From assembly GCA_003255065.1 (NCBI GenBank), contig QAOA01003314.1:128738-192737 (forward strand): a stretch of DNA of 64,000 bases, written 5' to 3'. Shown in pieces: positions 1 through 10,600 of the stretch; position 1 is the stretch's first letter, and the number at the start of each line of letters is the position of its first letter. This stretch comes from Cercis canadensis. Taxonomy: Eukaryota > Streptophyta > Magnoliopsida > Fabales > Fabaceae. The notes under the pieces are model-generated. The model was given only the letters and a program-made list of their open reading frames with translations, had not been told where the DNA came from and ran no database searches. Both the position numbers and the translations under genes were made by a program.

Positions 1-408
1 TTCTGACATACAGAGCTTCTTCATGAACTTCCAGTATGTTCCATAAGGAGCAAAAGCAAAATCAGCTGCGTCATAAGTAATATAACTGATTGCAGCGTTT
101 GGTGGCCTGTTTGAGATGGAAACTTCATGGACTTTTAAGATTTCCTTTGCTATTTCTGCAGAGGAAACAATAACACAAGGAATGGAGCCAAGATAGAGGT
201 GAATCAAAGGTCCATAGCGGTTTGAGAGCTTCTCCAAAGCTCTATGTAGAGGTCGTTGAAAGAGGTGGAAGTGTCCAATAATTGGTAAGGCAAATGGACT
301 TGGTGGAAGGTGAAACTTTGTCTTTCTTCTTGAAAATATGGCTCGAAAAAAAATTGCAGAAGCTAATGGAATCAAGAAGATTAATATGTAGCCTTGAATA
401 TCGTCTAT
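1..408 (-). pseudogene. CYP93-type cytochrome P450, 5' part (cut by window edge), start codon lost
   Basis: The minus strand reads open for 136 codons and runs off the window. It encodes the N-terminus of a microsomal P450: a hydrophobic anchor (about residues 7-25), the proline-rich hinge [12 protein letters not shown], then [21 protein letters not shown] and [18 protein letters not shown], as in CYP93 proteins that oxidise flavonoids and triterpenoids. It aligns codon by codon with the P450 copy at 14494-15392. At the position of that copy's ATG this one has ATA (408-406), with an in-frame TAG two codons upstream, so there is no usable canonical start. I call it a likely pseudogene, but the rest of the gene lies outside the window and a one-base assembly error or non-AUG start is possible. 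Family assignment is good; the subfamily is not resolved. Confidence 0.7.
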
Positions 409-815
409 TGTCTATAATTTCACTGCAGGATTTAGGCTTGAGAGAGGTCTATTTATAAAAGGTTGTTAGATCATGTGTGGGGACCCTTTGTCCTTTTTTA
501 TTTTATTTTATTTTATTTTGTTTTGCACATTAGTTAAATAGAGAAGACATTATGTCATGCAAGTTCTTGCTTCAGACAAATACATACTACTTATATTTCT
601 TGTTATGTATAAATTCAATATAGATTCTTATGATGTCACATTGTTTCGGTAAATTTGAAGGTAGGAACAATCTTAGAGACTGGTTTTCGTTGTTGGAAGT
701 TTTATCCAAGCTAAGAATCCCGTTGCCGTTGAGGTTTTGGGGCCATTAGCCGTCTACTTTTGCCATGGAGGTTTCATTAGCTTAGGATACTCAGGACATA
801 TCATGTTTGATTTTA
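409..815. other. Intergenic, upstream of the left P450
   Basis: Apart from the TATA box there is a short (TTTTA)n run near 495-520. I see no coding region or RNA gene. Confidence 0.5.
447..460 (-). promoter_or_regulatory. TATA box of the left CYP93 copy
   Basis: The minus strand reads TTTTATAAATAGACCT about 40 bases upstream of the homologous start position. The same string lies in front of the right-hand P450 copy (14447-14457), so the core promoter was duplicated with the gene. Confidence 0.6.
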
Positions 816-1170
816 AAGTAAAACCCTTTTTTAGTCCCTGAAAAATGTATTTACTAACAAATTCATTCTCCAAAAAATTTCGATGACAAATTGGTCCTTG
901 AATTATTATTTTCGCTAACAAATTAGTCCTCCGTTAGGGTTTGTTAACGAACTTTGCCACGTGGCCGTTAGTTGCTGAAGGGGCATGCTAACATGGTAGA
1001 TAGACCATGTGCCACATGGCAAAGTCCATTAAATCTAACTAACAAACCCTAACGGAAGACTAATTTGTCAGCAAAAATAATAATTCAAGAACCAATTTAT
1101 TATCGAAAATTTTTGAAGGACGACTTTGTCAATGAATGCATTTTTTAGGGACTAAAAAAGGGTTTTACTC
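816..1170. mobile_element. Foldback MITE, Mutator-like, 9-bp target duplication
   Basis: A 355-bp element whose two halves are inverted repeats of each other: the left arm starts AAGTAAAACCCTTTTTTAG and the reverse complement of the right end starts GAGTAAAACCCTTTTTTAG. Pairing continues for about 130 bases per arm, through TTAGTC(C/T)TCCGTTAGGG and toward the centre. It is flanked by a perfect 9-bp direct repeat TTGATTTTA (807-815 and 1171-1179). A 9-bp duplication with long terminal inverted repeats points to the Mutator superfamily. There is no coding capacity. Confidence 0.85.
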
Positions 1171-1429
1171 TTGATTTTATGGTCTAGTTTTGGTTTTGAT
1201 GTATTTTAATGTCATTATCCAATTTTAAGAATCATTAGGTCAAAAATCCATACATCAGCCGGATCTTAGAAGATTTACAAGGAAAACAGGCAAAGCTTCT
1301 GTTGTGGACCTGTTCTTCTAAGACCTACAATAAGAAGAGAAAACCACCGTGAGTGGTGGGCAGAGCTGGGGCTCAGGGACCCCTCTCCATCAATCAAGGT
1401 GATAACGAATCTGATTTGGTTTTCAAAAC

Positions 1430-1875
1430 AGATTCTAATTCAAACACTCAACAACCTCTCAACTAGTGTAGGCATATCTATATAGTTTGAATAATTTTGT
1501 AAAGTTGTTATAGAGCATACATGTAACTAGTGATGTTATAAATCTTTATATATACTAAACAATACAATACAGAAATTATTTTCCGAAAATTATCCTGCAT
1601 TCTTATTTTCTGTACATGGTATTAGAGTTGTTGGCTAGACAGCATTTTTTTTTTCCATCATGAATTCAAACAATTATGACTCCATCTCCTCTACTCCTGT
1701 TATAGTCACACCTTTTGTGACCTATCCTTCCTCTACTTTGGTATCCTCTACCATTGCTCACCTTCTTCTTAAATTGAATCAGCATAATTTTACTTGCTAT
1801 AGAACTCTCATCGATGCCATCAGTCTCCATATTAGAGAGAAAGAGTGGAGACAGAGAATAATCCCTCTAATGTAA
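1430..1875 (+). mobile_element. Copia-type retroelement relic (LTR tail, primer site, start of gag)
   Basis: Near 1617-1632 the sequence TGGTATTAGAGTTGTTGG resembles the initiator-Met tRNA primer site that follows a Copia LTR, and AT-rich LTR-like sequence ends just before it. Downstream, from 1660, a short reading frame begins like a Copia gag (KLNQHNFTCYRTLIDAI). The element is a fossil: only its 5' end is present and I could not place the left LTR border. No partner LTR is visible. Confidence 0.55.
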
Positions 1876-4122
1876 CTATTTTCTAAGAGCTTTTAGAAGA
1901 GGCGTTATGGTTTTTAAGCTGACATGACATGAGAGGTGAATGAGAATACTTTTACAACTGCACATCAAAGAATTGTTGTTTCTGCTTGTGGGACTGACTC
2001 CCCAATTTTGTTTGTGCATCGCTATCTATCTCTTTCATTTAGCATTTTCTAATCTTCTTGCTTCTAGATGATTTGTATCTTTTTGTATTTAAGCTATTGT
2101 TCTCTCTCAAATTTATTTTTTTTCCCGTGCGTATGTGCATACGTAAGCTGGACTTCATTATAGAAAATATAAAGTCACGTACAACAAGTTCGGATGCAAA
2201 TGTAAGAGATCCAATTTACAAACATACAGATTGCCACCAATGCCAAGTTTCTGATTAAATTATAGCTTGTTCTACACTGATCAATACTATCAGTGAGATA
2301 AACAAATCATTTTTACCAAACAGTTTGTGTTCGAGTGACATTAATGAGGTCATTTTTGGAATTTGCAATGTTCTAACTTAGAGTTATAGTTAAAAGTATT
2401 ATTAAAGAAAAAAAAAACTAATCCCTTTAAAAACAAAGACATTATTGTTCTTTTACTGTAGCTAAGGGTAGAGTTTTACTCGGGCAACATCACATATCCT
2501 AAAATTTATCTCACATTCATTATATGTCAGAAGCTCAAAACATTTTGATCATGAGAATAATTGATNAGGTCATTTTTAGAATTTGCAATGTTCTAACTTA
2601 GAGTTATAGTTAAAAGTATTATTAAAAAAAAAAACTAATCCCTTTAAAAACAAAGACATTATTGTTCTTTTACTGTAGCTAAGGGTAGAGTTTTACTCGG
2701 GCAACATCACATATCCTAAAATTTATCTCACATTCATTATATGTCAGAAGCTCAAAACATTTTGATCATGAGAATAATTGATTACTAATCACTTTTAGTT
2801 TAATCCTTGTGCTTCAAAGAATAATTTAGAGTTATTCTCTAGCCATTTCAAAGAAAAAAAAAACATGGATAGAAAGTTACATTAGTTATAAGAAAAAAAC
2901 AATTTTTCAACAAATTTTTTTCATGGAAAAACTCCAAAATTTAATGGGAATTCCAAATTCTCACAAAATTGGTGTCGTGAAAGAAAGTGCCGTTGAAATT
3001 GGACATTCCCTCATATCCAATTCCCACAGAAAAAAAAGCATCATGGAAATTGGCTTCAAAGAGGAAAATTCCAAGAGGTACAATATGATTCATTTGATTG
3101 GTGTATGAAGGATGAAGTACCTAATTACTTGTGGGGTTGGTGCTAATAGGAAAAGGAGAGGCTTCGCCTTAAATTTGGAACAGAAGTTCTGGGCAAACGA
3201 TGTGAAGCAAATCCTGCCCTGAGGGTAAAGCTCGCCCCAGAAACTCATATTATAAAGGAAGCATCTGAGGTTTAAACAAAATCTAGTCTAGCAAAACCAC
3301 TCAAAATCTAGTCTAGCAAAACAACTCAAAACAACACACATTGGTTGCTATGGGATGTCAATTTTTATTCCCGACATCACCTTTTCTTTTGGAATATTCC
3401 TACATTTTCGAGGATATTCCATATTGGAATATTTTTAGAAAAATGGTATTACTTTGATTCAAGATTCCCACGTGCACCTTATGGATATATCATGGGAATG
3501 TGGCTAAAAACTCATTCTCACAAATCATTATGTGAGAAGTGTATAGCATGTACGCCATAAAAAGAATTGAATGAGTCTATCTAATGTGTTTGGGATTTTG
3601 GATAAAGATGTATTTGATTAAAAGATATATTTTAAGTAAATATAAAAGTTTTTGTACATTTTAAAAAGTTTCAAGTTTATTATTGTATGGAGCTGCCTAG
3701 AATATCGCATAAAAAATTTAATAGTACTAAAGTAAATGGTGTCTGTTATATCATGAGAAATTATTAAAATATCTTTTTAGTGTTATATGATTATTTTATT
3801 TATATAACTAATTTTGACTATATTCATGTGACACACAAAAATTAAATAATAGATTTAAGCATCATATACATAAAAAAATAGAACATGGACTGCATTCGCT
3901 TACATCTGCTGGTGCATATGGATCAGCAGGAATAAATGGGTGTTTGAACACCAGAATTTCTCAATTTCTCAATTGCAAATACTCTAGCTTTTGCCCTAGG
4001 AAGGGCGGCTGAATCCTATATTATTTGAGCACCAACCACACACCAGAAACACATCGATATGAGATCCACATCAGGTGGATGCCACCACCTTTGAGCTGGC
4101 TTAAGTTGAATACTGATCGGTT
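1876..4122. other. Intergenic, AT-rich, no gene seen
   Basis: Short open frames here (for example at 2923-3108 and 3345-3560) show no recognisable domain or supported splice structure. The stretch holds the artefactual repeat around the N at 2566 and a small 26-base tandem pair near 3277-3329. Confidence 0.45.
2347..2781. repeat. Direct repeat joined by a single N (probable assembly artefact)
   Basis: About 215 bases at 2347-2565 recur at 2567-2781 almost without change; the copies differ mainly in the length of an A run and one substitution. The junction is a single N at 2566. This is what results when two contigs with overlapping ends are placed side by side instead of merged. Confidence 0.8.
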
Positions 4123-6300
4123 TGTGTTAGTTTATGGGAAGGATATTAATAATGATGTAATTGTATGTATGTGATTGGTAGATGAGTGGGTTAGTTTTGA
4201 AATAATAGTGACGTGAAAAGGTGGTTGTTGATAGTTGGTAGTAGTTAAAAGAAGAGATTTAGTAATTGATGGAAGGAGTACAAGAATGGATACTTGTTTC
4301 TTGTACTTATTACATTAGCTACTAATGCCTATTTATAGGCTTGTCTAAACCGACTATGTACAGGTGGGTTTTGCATCTAGACTTTTCTTTAATTTTATCT
4401 AAGCATAGTCGATTAGTAGCTTCTAGTTTTCTTTAGTTTTTACATGTGGGTGATGAAGTTGATTAAAGGAAGACTCTAGCAGCTTGATGTTATTTCTAGA
4501 CTCCTTTTGTTTAGTCGGCTAGTACTCTAGTTAGTTTTATTTATATTTGTTAGATATTTCTTATTTATTCTAGATTTCTCCAAAGAAGTATGCTATTGTT
4601 TAACACTCCTCCTTAGCACACTTTCCAGATACTCTGATCAAACTGCATAGCATCTCGAATTTTGACCTTGGTAGAGCTTTAGTGAATATGTCAACTAGTT
4701 GCTCCTCTGTGCTGCAGTATTCAAGTTTTATTTTCTTCTCTAATATTGTTTCTCTTATGAAGTGATATTTGATTGCGATATGTTTCATTCTGCTATGATA
4801 GACTGGATTTTTGGCTATTGCAATAGCAGTCTTACTATTTCAAAAAAATTTAGTTGCATCTTCTTGCAGTTCTCCTATGTCTTCGAAATTTTTTCCAAGT
4901 CAAATAGCTTGACTAGTAGTGCTTATTGCTGCAATATACTCAGCTTCGGAAGATGATTGAGTTACTATCTCTTGCTTTTTGGATGTCCAAGAGAATATTC
5001 ATATTCCGAGTGAGAATGCATATCATGAGGTGCTCTTCATGTCATCAACTGAGCCACCCCAATCACTGTCTATATATCCAAGAAGTAGTCTTGCATCATC
5101 AACGGGCTTGTATTGTATGCCATTTTTCGTACCTCACAGGTAACTTAGAATTCTCTTTGCAGCTCCGTAGTGCTTCTCATTTGGACTTTGCATGAATATT
5201 GACAGTAGACTGGTTGCATACATGATGTCTAGTCTTGTAGCTGTTAGATACAGGAGGCTTCTGATAAGACTTTTGTATCATGAAACGTCAACTTTCTCAA
5301 ATCCATCTTCTTTCTATAGTTTCTCATTATTCACCAGCGAAGTAGCAACTGCCTTGCAATTAAGCATTTTAAACTTCTTCAAAAGATTCTCTGTATACTT
5401 CTTATGTGAGATGAATATCCCCTGTTCTTCTTGTGCAATCTCAATGCCAAGGAAGTAGTGCATCAGACCCAAGTCGATCATCTCGAACATTTTCATCATG
5501 TTGTCTTTGAATTCTTCCATCATCTTCTCATTGTTTCCTGTGCAAATGAGATCATTTACGTACAGAGAAACTATGAGAGTATTGGAATTACCTTGGGTCT
5601 TGATGTAGAGAGTTGGCTCACTTTTGCTCCTCCTGAATTCTCGACCCATGAAGTATTTGTCAATTTGGCTATACTAGCCTCATGGTGCTTGCTTTAATCC
5701 GTAAAGAGCTTTCTTCAATCACAGCACTTTGTCTTCTTTACCTTCTACCACGAACCCTAGTGGTTGCCCTACATAGATCTCTTCTTCGAGAACTCCATTC
5801 AAGAATGCTGATTTTACGTCTAGTTGATAAATCTTCCATCTCTTTTGAGTTGCTAGAGCTATCAAAGCTCTTATAGTGTCGAGCCATGCAACTGGAGCAA
5901 ATGTCTCATTAGAGTTGATGCCAGGTACTTGTGAGTAACCTTTGGCAACTAGTCTTGCCTTATGTTTTTGTATGGAGCCATTCGAATTGAGTTTTGTCTT
6001 GTAGGCTAATAATTTCTTTATCTTTTGGCTTTTCAATTAGCTCCCATGTCTCATTTTTCTCGATCATCTTGATTTCTTCCTCCATAGCTTTTATCCATTC
6101 ATCTTGCTTTGCAGCCACTTCAAGTTTTTGGGCTCCATCATTAGTTGGATCTTTCAAATATGCTTCTTAGTGACCTTACTTTTTTTGAAAGAGATTCCGG
6201 AAATGATAATTCTTGTATGAGAGTTGTCTCTGAAGTAGCTGGAGTAGCTTTATTGTCATCTTGTTGGATTGGTGTAGTTGATTGATGGATAGGCATGTAA
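4123..6300 (-). mobile_element. Old Copia-family retrotransposon, 3' half with one LTR
   Basis: Minus-strand fragments match Copia pol: reverse transcriptase pieces ([25 protein letters not shown]) and the end of RNase H (YHFIRETI, EQLVDIFTKALP). A probable 3' LTR of about 483 bp lies at 4123-4605; it begins TGTTAAACAATAG on the minus strand, just after a purine-rich tract. The 5' half and 5' LTR were not found. The element is broken: the pol region is interrupted many times and looks much older than the Copia at 53132. No intact protein is possible. Confidence 0.75.
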
Positions 6301-6682
6301 AAAGGCATGTTTGTATGTTAAAATGTAAGCTAGCATAGGCTAGCTAATACCCAGTAACTAAAGTCATTCTGATGACAAACAAAGTCATCAGCAAAGAAGA
6401 AATAAAGCCATCAGCTTTGTACCTCTTCCTTCAATCATTAACTTCAAGTTTTCAACTACTACCATCACTAGCCTTGTAATACTCTCTTCAAATACTATTC
6501 TAACTACTCAACTATTTTAAACTTTCTTTCTCACATCTCTTCCTACATTCCTTCACTTTGTCCACTAATCACCAACATTTTTTTTTTTTTTTTTTTTTTT
6601 NACCAACATTTTTTTTTTTTTTTATCTTTTTCACACACAAACACAACTACTATTACATTTTATAAAATACCAACAGTTTGTC
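6301..6682. other. Intergenic with poly-T runs around an N
   Basis: The sequence resembles an LTR or 5' leader (pyrimidine-rich, CTAACTACTCAAC type), but no partner was found. At 6601 a single N sits between two copies of ACCAACA followed by long T runs, another unmerged contig join. Confidence 0.4.
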
Positions 6683-7110
6683 ATGTCCAACCCTGGTTTC
6701 TTGGGTGCAGGAGGGTGCTCAGAGACCATGAAAGACGTTGGGTTACTGGCTTTTCAACCGAACCTGGCTGAACTATGGGCAGTAGTAGAAAGGCCTAAAC
6801 TAGTCACCCAACTGGGTGTTTCTAAACTGATTTTAGAAGTTGATTTCACTTTTGTTGTGAATGTGCTAGGGAAAGAGGGTGATACTAACCACCATTTCTA
6901 TTCACTGGCTGAATATTGTAGGATTACTATAAGTGATACCCCATTTTGATATCCACATGTCCCATTTTGATATCCACATGTCTTTAGAGAAGCAAATGGA
7001 TATGCGGATGCAATGACCAAGACAGCACATGGACTTTCATCCCCTTTTGAAACTTTTGAACATCCCCACCTTTTGTTAAACCCTCTCTATTTTTGGACAG
7101 TAGAGATGGA
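6683..7110 (+). mobile_element. LINE-type RNase H (RVT_3) relic
   Basis: The reading from 6683 contains (A)ELWAVVERPKLVTQLGVSKLILEVDF, the centre of the plant RNase H domain found at the end of LINE reverse transcriptases. After a TGA within an imperfect 20-base tandem repeat (about 6940-6982) the downstream frame gives HVFREANGYADAMTK, the conserved C-terminal motif HxxREaNxxADaLAK. So it is one damaged RNase H domain with an internal short duplication and a stop. No upstream reverse transcriptase is present. It could instead descend from a solo RVT_3 host gene. Confidence 0.6.
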
Positions 7111-7641
7111 ATGGTACCTAGATTTATTAACTCAGACTTTAGGGAAAATTCTTCTGTTGGATGATTCTAATTTAATTTATTTTCTACTTGGAGATTCTAT
7201 TTTATGAAATTCCAATTTTAACCCAAAAAAACAAATAAAACATGGAACGCAACATAAAATCTAGTTAAATGGCAAGTTCAAACCTTCTTAACTGCAAAAT
7301 GATAATTTTAGCCATTTGGCCAACTATCTTAGGTATATAAAAAAAAAATATTTATAAAAATTAATCTAAATATAAAAGAATATATTTTTATTTTATTTTT
7401 TGGATGAAATGCTCCTTTTAAAAAAATTTCTCAATCTAATTGTGCTCTCATTTAATTAAATCTAATTAAATTCAAATAGTACCCTTTTCTCTTTACTCCT
7501 GTGGTTTTATTCTTATGCGAGTGATATGATAGAACTCGCGTCATACAAGTATCATCCAATTTCGTTTATCCGTGTCTGCGTCGCCGTTTCTGACTTCTCA
7601 CATTTCACTCTGTTCACCTCCATCCAGGAGCTGCTTCAGCA
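7111..7641. promoter_or_regulatory. Upstream region of HISN1
   Basis: AT-rich sequence turns pyrimidine-rich from about 7490 to 7640, as is common for a plant 5' leader. No clear TATA box is seen; a housekeeping TATA-less promoter is possible. No other gene is visible. Confidence 0.35.
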
Positions 7642-10600
7642 ATGGCCGTCACAATGTGGATGATAACGCAGCCTCGGTTACCCACTGTGCCTTTGCCTAT
7701 TTCTGTCAAATCTCCCGTTTGGTGCTGCTACGCTTCACAGTCCCAGTCTCAGATTGCTGTTCTTAATGGCAGCCCAGTATCTGAGAGGGAAGAGATCCGT
7801 CTCGGCTTGCCCAGTAAAGGTCGCATGTCTACCGACACCCTTGAACTTCTAAAGGTAGGCTTTTTTCTGTTGCGGCTTTGGAATTTCATTCTGGGTCTGA
7901 TTGGTTGCTGAGAAAATTTTGGAAAGTTTTAATTTTTTTTTTTTTTTTATCAAAGTGTTTTTGTTTTGGTAGGGTAGTGTCAGAATCTTCTTGTGTTGCA
8001 ATTGATTGGAAGATAAAATTTGGTTGTTTTGCTTTTGTTTTTAAACTGAATTCCCAATTAAGCAATGATAATCTGCCTCTTAAATTTCCCCTAATGCCGT
8101 GCTTGGTTGCTGTCCTTGAACTTCTAAAGGTAGGTTTTTCTTCTGTTGCTGCTTTGGAATGTCATTCTGGATCTGATTGGGTGCTGAGAAAATGATGGAA
8201 TTTTTTTTTAATCACAGTCTTTTTGTTATTGTGGGGACAGTGTCAGAATCTTCTAGTGTTGCAATTGGAAGATAAAATTGGGTTGTTTTGTTTTTGATAT
8301 TTTTTACTGAATTCCCAATTAAGCAATAATAATTTGCCTCTTGAATTTCCCCTAATGCCATGCTTGGCTTCTGTCCTTGAACTTCTAAAGGTAGGTTTTT
8401 ATCTGTTGCTGCTTCGGAATTTAATTATGGGTCTGATTGGTAGCTGAGAAAATGATGGAAAATTTTAATTTTTTTTCTTTTCTACCAAAGTCTTTTTGTT
8501 TGGTGGGGTAGTGTCAGAATATTCTAGTGTTGCAATTGGTTGAAATTGGGTTGTTTTGCTTTTGTTTTTTTACTGAATTCCTAGTTAAACAATGATAATC
8601 TCCCTCTTGAATTTCCCCTAATGCCATGCTTGGTTGCTGTACTTGAACTTCTAAAGGTTGGATTTTTCTGCTATTGCTTTATGAATTTCATTCTGGGACT
8701 GATTGGGTGCTGAGAAAATTATGGAAAAAAGTGTGTTGAAGGCTTTTGCTTTTGGTGGGGTAGTATTAGATTCTTCTTGTATTGCAATTGAGAAGATAAT
8801 TTAGGGTTGTTTTCCTTTTGTTTTCACTGAATTCCCAATTAAGCAATGCTAGTCTCCCCTCTTGAATTTCCCCTAATGCCATGCTTGATTGCTATGAAGG
8901 ATGAAGGTAAAATGGGAACTGGGATCAGTTAGTTAACTTACAGGAGTGAAGAAAGTGACAAATTGATTTTTACTGGATGCTCGGTTGAAGCCTTGGCTTG
9001 GGGTCTGTGCTATTATTTGATTTGTGTTGTATGTTTATTTCTCAATTCTTTAGCTTTCTTGAAAATGACACTACTTCAATTATCAGAGAAAGACGAAAGA
9101 GAAAAATAGATAAAAGTATAATTTCAATTTTCATACTGATACTCTCAATCTTCTACTATGAGAAATTCTGACCTACTTTTTTGATGATGTTTTCTGTGAA
9201 GGATTGTCAATTGTCAGTGAAACAGGTCAATCCCAGACAATATGTAGCTGAAATTCCCCAGGTGCGTCTTTTGCTCCTTACTTTGGAGTATTTCGTAAAT
9301 TTGACCTTCAGAACTTCATGATAAGAAAAGAATGTGTAACTTCCAACATTGTCTGCATGGATAATATAGCATGAAAGGGTATATATCATTATGCTCACAT
9401 CTTCACCCGTGTCCCTTATTCTTTGCATACTTTTCTGAGCCTGACCTTTCAAATTACATCTTCACCTGTGTCCCTTACCAGTGTTTAACATATGTTTAGT
9501 AGTTTATTTGCCCTAGTGTAGTTTGATAACTTGAATAAATTTTCTGGTGCTGCAGCTTGCGAACTTGGAAGTTTGGTTTCAAAGGCCAAAAGATATTGTA
9601 AGAAAACTGTTATCTGGAGATCTTGACCTTGGTATTGTTGGTCTTGACACAGTCAGTGAATATGGCCAGGTAACAATTAATACACAAAACATTATTTGGC
9701 CAATTTGAATGAGGATTCCTGATTTTGCATTGAAAATTTCCATCTAATAAAATTTCTTTTGGTTGTCCAACAAAAGCTAAAGTCATCTTCTTAATAAGCT
9801 ATAAGTTTTCTTTCTCTCTGTCCTGATTTAAAAAACTTAACTACTTCCCCATTCTACATTTTTCAGTATCCATAGTGGCTATTTTAGATATTCAATTCAT
9901 CCCTCATGGTTATATATGACCTGACTTCTTTATATAATAGTTTTCCAGCTTGAAAATCCTTTTTCTCCCAATAACTGTAATTGTAGGCTAATGCTCCAAG
10001 TTAACACAAGTATCATAATTTAATTAATAGAATGCTAGATTCGGTTGCGAGCTCCACTTGTGATGTTGCACTTTCTAGCTTGGTTTCCACTATCTGCGAC
10101 ATCAAAATCTTCATAGTAAACATTTGAAATTAACATCAAGCTTTATTGTTTTTGACTCATTGTAGGAGAGATATACATGTTATTTTTGTTATCAAGAATG
10201 TAACAATGAAGAAATGCATGTTCATCGAATTTTCATCTCTTAACTTGTGTCTCAGGGGAATGAAGATCTTGTCCTTGTTCATGAGGCTCTCGAGTATGGG
10301 GATTGCCATTTATCCCTTGCTGTGAGTTGAAATTACATTGAGTTCCACTTGCTGCTTCTGTTATTAGTATGTATATTAATTTTCTAGTGTACCATCTGTT
10401 CTTTTAGATTCCCCAATATGGAATATTCAAGAATGTAAATTCACTGAAGGAGTTAGCACAAATGCCTCAATGGACCGAAGAAAAGCCTTTACGAGTTGCT
10501 ACTGGTTTCACCCATGTATGTGTTTCAATTTGTGTTGCTAATCTTTTTCATTCAGGTAGATTTTCTTCCTTGAGCTTTGAAAGAAAATTTGGTTAAATTT

